Part shown: in pieces, positions 30,894 through 35,978 of the stretch
Position numbering within the stretch: position 1 is the first letter of the stretch
How the letters are laid out: each line of letters starts with the position of its first letter
Notes under the pieces: model-generated
Database searches by the model: none
The model's input: only the letters and a program-made list of their open reading frames with translations
Told to the model about the DNA's origin: nothing
Translations under genes and position numbers: made by a program
Assembly (NCBI GenBank): GCA_002441395.1
Contig: DJVZ01000054.1
Location: 2,295-38,272 of the forward strand
Length of the DNA: 35,978 nt
From: Spirochaetaceae bacterium UBA6243
GTDB taxonomy: Bacteria; Spirochaetota; Spirochaetia; Treponematales; Rectinemataceae
Reading direction: 5' to 3'

Positions 30894-31838
30894 ATGGCAG
30901 CGCGTAAAACCATCGTCGTAGCCCTTGGTGGCAATGCAATTATTGAAGAGGGCACGGAGGGTACTATCGAACAGCAATTCGAAAATACCCGCAAAAGCAT
31001 GAAAGCTATCGTCGGCATGATAGCTGAAGGCCATAAAGTCGTTTTAACGCATGGAAACGGACCCCAGGCCGGAGTGCACCTTATCCGGAACGAGGCGGCC
31101 TCCAATCAGGTACCGCCCTCTCCGCTCAATGTGATTGTCGCCGATACCCAAGGTTCCATGGGATATATGATCGCGCAGAGTCTTTCCAACGCACTTCATG
31201 CCGAAGGTATCGAAAAAGATATCGTCACGGTGATAACTCAGGTCGAAGTGGATCCGGATGATCCTTCGATGCAGAATCCGTCAAAATATGTCGGCCCCTT
31301 CTATAAAGCCGAGCAAGTCGAAAAATTGCGCGATCGTGGCTGGGTTATCAAGGAAGATCCTATGCGTGGCTATCGCAGGGTAGTTCCGAGCCCCACGCCG
31401 CTCGATGTGGTAGAGAAAGACATCATCAAGGATCTCATCGATGATGGGAAAATAGTGATTGCGGTAGGTGGCGGAGGTATTCCCGTCAAGCGGGAGGCCG
31501 GCGGTACGCTTTCAGGCGTCGATGCGGTCATTGATAAAGACCGTGCATCTGCGCTGCTTGCCAATCTTATCGATGCGGACGAACTTATAATTCTCACGGG
31601 TGTCGAAAAAGTGGCAATCAATTTCCGCAGGCCTGATCAGGAGGTCTTCGACCATCTCACGGTTGAGGAATGCGACAAATACATGGCTGAAGGGCAGTTT
31701 CCCAAAGGTTCCATGGGGCCGAAAATCGAGGCGGCCTGCGATTTTATACGCCGCGGCGGGTCCAAAGTGATCATCACGTCCATGGAAAACGCCACTGCGG
31801 CTGTCGATGGCAAGGCAGGAACCGTCATCACCGCGTAG
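30894..31838 (+). CDS. arcC: Carbamate kinase
   Basis: A 314-residue member of the amino acid kinase family. VVALGGNAI near the start, LTHGNGPQAG, NVIVADTQGSMGYMIAQ, VPSPTPLDVVEKDII and AVGGGGIPV are conserved carbamate kinase segments. The enzyme makes ATP from carbamoyl phosphate and ADP in arginine, agmatine or ureide fermentation. No arginine deiminase or ornithine carbamoyltransferase gene lies here, so the pathway partner is elsewhere. ATG 30894 is set by AGGAG seven bases upstream; the same frame is open for nearly 1 kb further upstream, antisense to ispH, and is ignored. It diverges from ispH and is followed by a promoter for yajC. Confidence 0.94.
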   Translation: MAARKTIVVALGGNAIIEEGTEGTIEQQFENTRKSMKAIVGMIAEGHKVVLTHGNGPQAGVHLIRNEAASNQVPPSPLNVIVADTQGSMGYMIAQSLSNALHAEGIEKDIVTVITQVEVDPDDPSMQNPSKYVGPFYKAEQVEKLRDRGWVIKEDPMRGYRRVVPSPTPLDVVEKDIIKDLIDDGKIVIAVGGGGIPVKREAGGTLSGVDAVIDKDRASALLANLIDADELIILTGVEKVAINFRRPDQEVFDHLTVEECDKYMAEGQFPKGSMGPKIEAACDFIRRGGSKVIITSMENATAAVDGKAGTVITA

Positions 31839-31844
31839 CGCAAC

Positions 31845-31874
31845 TTGACCACTTAAGGCGGTCCATGCTACTTT
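31845..31874 (+). promoter_or_regulatory. Predicted promoter of yajC-secD-secF
   Basis: TTGACC (31845-31850), 18 bases and an extended -10, TGC-TACTTT (31866-31874). The yajC ATG is 31 bases beyond. Confidence 0.5.
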
Positions 31875-31905
31875 TTCTGGAATTCTTTTTCGACAAGGAA
31901 GATAT

Positions 31906-32295
31906 ATGAACGGTATCCAAAATGGCCTGACTCTGCTGCAGCAGACAACGGCAACGAATTCGACGGGATCACTCGTCTCTACCATTGTGACCTTTGGTCT
32001 TGTCTTCGTGATTTTCTACTTCTTGATTATTCGGCCGCAGAACAAAAAACAGAAAGAGATGCAGCAGATGATTGCGGGCGTCAAGAAAGGCGACAGGATT
32101 GTCACCATCGGTGGGATCCACGGCGTAGTGGCTTCCGTAAAAGAATCCACGGTTGTCGTAAAGGTCGACGACGGGACTCGGATCGAGTTCTCGAAGTCGG
32201 CAATTTCCTCAGTCAGTCCTGTCAAGGCAGAGGAAAAGACAGAGGAAAAAGCAAAACCTGCCGACGAGCCTGAAGAGAAAACCGAAGACCAGTAA
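31906..32295 (+). CDS. yajC: Preprotein translocase subunit YajC
   Basis: A 129-residue protein with one membrane span (TIVTFGLVFVIFYFLIIRPQNKKQKE) carrying the YajC signature FYFLIIRPQ-KK, then a small cytoplasmic beta domain (VKKGDRIVTIGGIHGVV) and a low-complexity Lys/Glu tail. It is an accessory part of the SecDF-YajC complex that helps SecYEG export proteins. AAGGA lies seven bases before the ATG. It is the first gene of the canonical yajC-secD-secF order. The acidic tail is longer than in E. coli YajC (110 residues). Confidence 0.94.
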   Translation: MNGIQNGLTLLQQTTATNSTGSLVSTIVTFGLVFVIFYFLIIRPQNKKQKEMQQMIAGVKKGDRIVTIGGIHGVVASVKESTVVVKVDDGTRIEFSKSAISSVSPVKAEEKTEEKAKPADEPEEKTEDQ

Positions 32296-32304
32296 CTTAC
32301 CCGA

Positions 32305-32338
32305 TATGCCAGGCCTCGCTCTCGGGCAGGCTGGCATA
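32305..32338 (+). other. Hairpin between yajC and secD
   Basis: TATGCCAG and CTGGCATA (8-base arms) extend inward by CCT/AGG with a one-base bulge. There is no T-tract, so it is more likely an mRNA-stability or processing element, or a partial attenuator that sets the yajC-to-secDF ratio, than a full terminator. Confidence 0.5.
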
Positions 32339-32388
32339 CCACATTTCTCCGCATTCCATGCATCCATGAAAAGATTGGAGTAACCGGT

Positions 32389-34125
32389 ATGAGCAAATTC
32401 CGCCGCCTATTGATCGTCATTGCAGTGCTCGCCGTGGCCTTCATGTTCCTTTTTCCGAGTATTCAGTGGTATTTTCTGACACCGAAAGAGGATCAAGCCA
32501 TCGCGGTAGGTTCCCGGGAGCAGATTCGGGAATATTCCCGGCGCATGACCTATCTCATTATTACCGACCTTAAGCAAAAGGCCGTCGCGAAAGATGCCAC
32601 GGATCTTTCCGGCCAGAAAGCCTATAAGGTCGTGGTTGAGTCGGCAAAGAAGGCCTATTCGCTCGCAAAGAAGCCTGCCCCCAAAAGCTGGGATGCCATC
32701 GCCATCCTTTCGGGGTTCCCGGGCGAGCGTTCCATGTTCGACAGCATCGAATCCCGATACAGAGAGCGTGTACTGAACCTTAAAAATGTGCATTCCAGCG
32801 CGGTTCAGCTTGGTCTCGATCTGGCCGGCGGCATGAGTGCGGTCATTCAGGCTGACCTTAAGGGTCTGTCCGAGAAATTGGGGCATGACCTTTCCCAGGC
32901 TGAAAAAGAAGACGCGATGAAGCGCGCTGTCGAAATCCTCAATTCGCGCGTCGACAAGTTTGGCCTTACGGAGCCGGTGATCAGACGCCAGGGAGAAGAC
33001 CAGATCTATATTGAAATTCCGGGTACTCCCGATCCCGAACGCATAAATTCCATCATCATGGGCAAGGGAAATCTTGCCTTCTATATTGTCGATTCTGAAG
33101 CTTCTACCGTAGTGAATTCATATCTTTCAACGAATCCGGTCGGCATCGACGAACAGACGATGATCGTGGATAAGCCAGGCCTTGTGCCGGAAGGTGAAAT
33201 TGTACGCAAGGTTTATAAAAAAGACAGCTATGGGCTCGATGAGTTTACCGGCGAATATATGGTGCTTCAGGGCAAACCGGGCCTCGACGGCAGCCATATC
33301 CAGAGCGCAACGGTCTCGACCGACTCCATTACCGGCAAACCGGAGACGAACTTCGTGCTCGACAAGGAGGGCGGCGATACTTTCTATGCATTGACGAGCG
33401 ATAATGTTGGCAAAACCATGGCGGTCGTGCTCGATGACCGAATAAAATCATATGCCAGGATCCAGGAGCCAATCCGCGAATCGGTGCGAATCACCGGCTT
33501 TGACGCCGATGAAGCCGAATCGCTCGCGCTGCTTTTGAGAACCGCCGCACTTCCCATCAGCCTTTCTGTGGTAAGCCAGCAGGCGATTGGCGCCTCTCTG
33601 GGTGAAGACTCAATCGGGCAGGGACGAACAGCCATTCTTGTCGGCCTTTTGTCGATCTTCATATTTATGTTCGCGTACTATAAGTGGGCTGGCCTCAATG
33701 CGACAATCGCTCAGGGACTCAACCTCTATCTGATGCTGTCGGTGCTGACTGCCTTCAAACTGACATTGACGCTGCCTTCTATTGCAGGCTTTGTGTTGAC
33801 CACTGGTATGGCGGTCGATGCCAACGTCATTATCTTTGAGCGTATCAAGGAAGAGTTGAGAGCGGGCAAGACGCGCGCCGCGGCAATTGAAGCGGGTTTT
33901 CACAAAGCTTTCTGGGCAGTTATGGACTCGAACATCACGACCATCATTGCCGCGCTCTTTATGGCACAGCTCGGCACCGGACCGATTCAGGGCTTCGCCG
34001 TTTCCCTCGCTATCGGCAATATGACGAGTTTGTTCACTTCGCTTTTCGTATCGCGGCTTCTCTTTGATTTCGAAACAGATGTGCTCAAAGCCACACATAT
34101 GTCCATCAGCTGGAGGGTCCGATAA
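32389..34125 (+). CDS. secD: Protein translocase subunit SecD
   Basis: A 578-residue RND-superfamily membrane protein. It has an N-terminal membrane span (residues about 7-25), the LGLDLAGGMSAVIQAD motif near 145, a periplasmic P1 region with REVR-type RVDKFGLTEPVIRRQGEDQIYIEIPG, and five C-terminal spans beginning near 405 (TAILVGLLSIFIFMFAYY). The span TTGMAVDANVIIFERIKEELRAGK carries the Asp used in proton coupling. With SecF it pulls exported proteins across the membrane using the proton gradient. GGAG stands eight bases before the ATG, and the stop overlaps the secF start (TAATG). Length lies within the range of the family. Confidence 0.96.
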   Translation: MSKFRRLLIVIAVLAVAFMFLFPSIQWYFLTPKEDQAIAVGSREQIREYSRRMTYLIITDLKQKAVAKDATDLSGQKAYKVVVESAKKAYSLAKKPAPKSWDAIAILSGFPGERSMFDSIESRYRERVLNLKNVHSSAVQLGLDLAGGMSAVIQADLKGLSEKLGHDLSQAEKEDAMKRAVEILNSRVDKFGLTEPVIRRQGEDQIYIEIPGTPDPERINSIIMGKGNLAFYIVDSEASTVVNSYLSTNPVGIDEQTMIVDKPGLVPEGEIVRKVYKKDSYGLDEFTGEYMVLQGKPGLDGSHIQSATVSTDSITGKPETNFVLDKEGGDTFYALTSDNVGKTMAVVLDDRIKSYARIQEPIRESVRITGFDADEAESLALLLRTAALPISLSVVSQQAIGASLGEDSIGQGRTAILVGLLSIFIFMFAYYKWAGLNATIAQGLNLYLMLSVLTAFKLTLTLPSIAGFVLTTGMAVDANVIIFERIKEELRAGKTRAAAIEAGFHKAFWAVMDSNITTIIAALFMAQLGTGPIQGFAVSLAIGNMTSLFTSLFVSRLLFDFETDVLKATHMSISWRVR

Positions 34126-35375
34126 TGAAACGCCTTATCCGATTCAGCAAATTCTTTTTGCCCGCCGTCATTATGAGCTCGATCATCATCGTGTTCGGGC
34201 TTATCGGATACTTCACGAAAGGCTTCAATCTCGGCGTCGATTTTCAGGCCGGCATCAATGAAACTATTCAGCTCGCATTCCCCGCAGGCCAGGTTACTTT
34301 CGCCGGCAGAGGCAATGCGGAGCTCACCGTGAGCGAAAACCAGCTTACCTTGGTCTTCTCGGGCGCCGAAGCTCAGAAACGAACCGTCACGCTGGATTAC
34401 AAGACCTATCCGACAATCGCGGACATCAAAGCAGCGCTTGAGAAAGAACAGGGGATTGCGGTGACGCTTGCGGATGGCAGTGATACTCTGCCATCCACAT
34501 CGCTTGTGCCTACGTATCAGGGCAATTCGCTTTTAAGCACAAATCCGGTCAAGCTGTATCGGGCCCCGGTAAATGACAGCGAGCGCTATGCTTCAATTGA
34601 TGTTGTGCGCGATGCACTCAAGTCGCTGGGTCAGGTTTCGGTGCAGACAATCAATCCTGCTTCTCTGCAGCGCTATCTCGTACGTGTCAGGGATGATGGA
34701 ACAGATCCCCAGTTCACCACTACGGTCACGCAGACCATCCGGCAGCTTATCGAAGACAAGGTCGGCAAAGACAGGGTAATCGTCGTAAAAACGGACTATG
34801 TCGGGCCCCGCTATTCCCAGACACTTGGTCGGCAGTCTGTATGGCTGGTTTTGGTTACCCTCTTGGTCATTCTTTTGTATTCGACGATTCGGTTCAAGAT
34901 CGAATACGCGATCGGCGCCGTGCTCGCGATCATGCACGATGCGCTCATCATGGTCGCGTTTATTGTATGGACGCGAATGGAATTCAACACGACAACCATC
35001 GCGGCGATCCTGACTATCCTCGGCTATTCCATCAACGATACGATTGTGCAGTTTGACCGCGTGCGCGAAGAGCGCAAGATGCATCCGTCAGATGCCTTTG
35101 TCGACGTTTTGAATCGAGGATTGACCCTTACTCTGGGGCGTTCCATCATCACAACACTGACGACGATGCTGGCGGTGCTGGCGCTGTTTCTCTTCACGAC
35201 AGGGAGCATCAAGGATTTTGCTCTGGCTCTCCTTGTCGGCATGACGAGCGGTGTTTACTCGACCATCTTTATTGCCAGTGCTTTCGTGCTTCTGTGGGAG
35301 AATCGGAAATCGAAGCAGAAACCAAAGGCTGTCAAGGAAACGAAGGGAAAGGTTGTGGCGCCCGCCAAAAGCTGA
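34125..35375 (+). CDS. secF: Protein translocase subunit SecF
   Basis: A 416-residue partner of SecD with an N-terminal span (residues about 12-32), the LGVDFQAG motif (GIDFxGG in most SecF), an unusually large periplasmic part of about 190 residues (E. coli SecF has 323 residues overall), and five C-terminal spans. TILGYSINDTIVQFDRVREER is the SecF signature with the Asp that helps proton movement. The extra periplasmic region (about residues 50-150) explains the length. It ends in a basic tail. Coupled to secD by a one-base overlap; a tRNA gene with its own promoter follows. Confidence 0.95.
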   Translation: MKRLIRFSKFFLPAVIMSSIIIVFGLIGYFTKGFNLGVDFQAGINETIQLAFPAGQVTFAGRGNAELTVSENQLTLVFSGAEAQKRTVTLDYKTYPTIADIKAALEKEQGIAVTLADGSDTLPSTSLVPTYQGNSLLSTNPVKLYRAPVNDSERYASIDVVRDALKSLGQVSVQTINPASLQRYLVRVRDDGTDPQFTTTVTQTIRQLIEDKVGKDRVIVVKTDYVGPRYSQTLGRQSVWLVLVTLLVILLYSTIRFKIEYAIGAVLAIMHDALIMVAFIVWTRMEFNTTTIAAILTILGYSINDTIVQFDRVREERKMHPSDAFVDVLNRGLTLTLGRSIITTLTTMLAVLALFLFTTGSIKDFALALLVGMTSGVYSTIFIASAFVLLWENRKSKQKPKAVKETKGKVVAPAKS

Positions 35376-35384
35376 AGAAAATTG

Positions 35385-35413
35385 TTGACAAAGGTGGGGC
35401 ACTCAGGTAGTAT
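35385..35413 (+). promoter_or_regulatory. tRNA-Cys promoter
   Basis: A perfect TTGACA (35385-35390), 17 bases and TAGTAT (35408-35413), ending 13 bases before the mature tRNA. An inverted repeat, GGGGCAC (35396-35402) and GTGCCCC (35414-35420), brackets the -10. Confidence 0.75.
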
Positions 35414-35426
35414 GTGCCCCGCAATT

Positions 35427-35498
35427 GGCGCCGTACCCAAGAGGTAAGGGAGAGGTCTGCAAAACCTTTATACAGCGGTTCGATTCCGCTCGGCGCCT
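35427..35498 (+). tRNA. tRNA-Cys (anticodon GCA)
   Basis: A complete 72-base cloverleaf. The acceptor stem pairs GGCGCCG with CGGCGCC, the D stem is CCC/GGG, the anticodon stem GAGGT/ACCTT holds loop CTGCAAA with anticodon GCA, and the T stem AGCGG/CCGCT holds TTCGATT. The discriminator is U and CCA is not encoded, so it must be added by the nucleotidyltransferase. It has its own promoter and terminator. Confidence 0.96.
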
Positions 35499-35508
35499 TT
35501 TGGACGGG

Positions 35509-35544
35509 CAAGCCGCCTGAAAAACCGGGCGGCTTGTTCTTTTT
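35509..35544 (+). terminator. Intrinsic terminator of tRNA-Cys
   Basis: Perfect nine-base arms CAAGCCGCC and GGCGGCTTG around a 10-base loop, followed by TTCTTTTT. It begins 10 bases after the tRNA. Confidence 0.9.
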
Positions 35545-35594
35545 GGTGGTGTCAAAGACTCAACATAGATTGCACGGGAAGGCTTTTTGTTGGC

Positions 35595-35622
35595 TTGACA
35601 AGCGTTTAAAGAGTACTATAAT
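35595..35622 (+). promoter_or_regulatory. Strong promoter of the secreted-protein gene
   Basis: TTGACA (35595-35600), 16 bases and TATAAT (35617-35622), both perfect hexamers and the strongest promoter in the window. The leader is about 38 bases. Confidence 0.8.
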
Positions 35623-35666
35623 TAAAACAAATTATGTTTGGGTTTTATACCCGAAGGAGAAAGTGT

Positions 35667-35978
35667 ATGAAAAAGTTCTTCCTTGTGGTACTGGCGGTAC
35701 TGTTTGTTGCGGTGCCGGCATTCGCCGCCACTTCGATTTCCACAACGCTGCAGGCAACAGTCGGGGCGTCCCTCAGTATTACTACCACGATTCCAGGGAC
35801 AAAAGCTTTGGATCCAACCTTGACTTCCGCAACGCTCGGCAATGTCACCATCACGTCGAACGTTACGAACTGGACGATTACCATCCATTCCGCGAATGGG
35901 GGTAAAATGATCCGATCGGGAAGCGCGGATATCTATCCCTATCTTCTGAATTTTGGTTCTGAGACAGGGATCAATCTC
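35667..35978 (+). CDS. Secreted protein, 5' part (continues beyond the window)
   Basis: The frame is open from ATG 35667 to the end of the window, 104 residues. AAGGAG precedes the ATG by seven bases. The N terminus (MKKFFLVVLAVLFVAVPAFAA) is a textbook signal peptide with an AFA cleavage site near residue 20. The mature part seen is rich in Thr, Ser and Ile in short alternating strands (SISTTLQATVGASLSITTTI, LGNVTITSNVTNWTITI), suggesting an all-beta exported protein such as a surface or adhesin-like domain. No family is recognised from this portion. The perfect promoter suggests an abundant product. Confidence 0.8.
   Translation, partial: MKKFFLVVLAVLFVAVPAFAATSISTTLQATVGASLSITTTIPGTKALDPTLTSATLGNVTITSNVTNWTITIHSANGGKMIRSGSADIYPYLLNFGSETGINL

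Noticed and set aside
35414..35905. 163-codon plus-strand frame across the tRNA and the secreted-protein gene
   Set aside because: It passes through a clear tRNA-Cys and a terminator and is out of frame with the signal-peptide protein.
1..35978. CRISPR array, insertion sequence or prophage
   Set aside because: No regularly spaced direct repeats, transposase, integrase or phage structural genes were seen.

Overview
The window reads as a chromosomal segment from a spirochaete-like bacterium with mid-to-high GC. This placement is an inference from gene content: a DUF4954-type beta-helix protein, an EF-G2-like second elongation factor G, an ExbB-ExbD-TonB energy system (so an outer membrane), a response regulator with an HD-GYP output, and a standalone IclR regulator. 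No rRNA, CRISPR array, insertion sequence or phage module is visible. Coding density is high and no gap exceeds 300 bases.

Layout. 1-477 is the end of serC. 601-3360 is a large PHP-motif membrane protein of unknown function. 3384-5040 (minus) holds an LDH2-type dehydrogenase and a thioredoxin. 5209-7215 is urocanate hydratase. 7226-13104 carries the DUF4954 protein, a hypothetical gene that overlaps a C39-like peptidase tail to tail, and EF-G2. 13393-18573 carries a U32 protein, an IclR regulator with a palindromic operator over its own promoter, ssb and purB. 18623-20702 is the exbB-exbD-tonB operon, overlapping by ATGA-type junctions. 20707-26790 is a signalling island: an HD-GYP response regulator, an ICMT-like membrane methyltransferase, a 1055-residue sensor histidine kinase and a diacylglycerol-kinase-family lipid kinase. 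26795-30767 (minus) carries a 46-residue protein, thpR, ttcA, msrA, udk, a nitroreductase remnant and ispH. 30894-35375 carries arcC and the yajC-secD-secF translocase operon. tRNA-Cys and the start of a secreted protein close the window.

Two observations stand out. First, the histidine kinase at 22493-25660 continues past its ATPase domain into a C-terminal domain that resembles GNAT/autoinducer-synthase-fold enzymes of the FeeM (N-acyl amino acid synthase) type. A membrane sensor, a kinase and a probable acyltransferase would then be one polypeptide, beside an HD-GYP regulator, a membrane methyltransferase and a lipid kinase. This is the best candidate here for an undescribed signalling system. 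Second, six genes (601, 9637, 9742, 17176, 29655, 30767) have no usable Shine-Dalgarno sequence but carry a -10-like hexamer exactly six bases before the ATG, in most cases with a -35-like hexamer 17 bases further upstream. That geometry predicts leaderless mRNAs alongside the ordinary Shine-Dalgarno genes.
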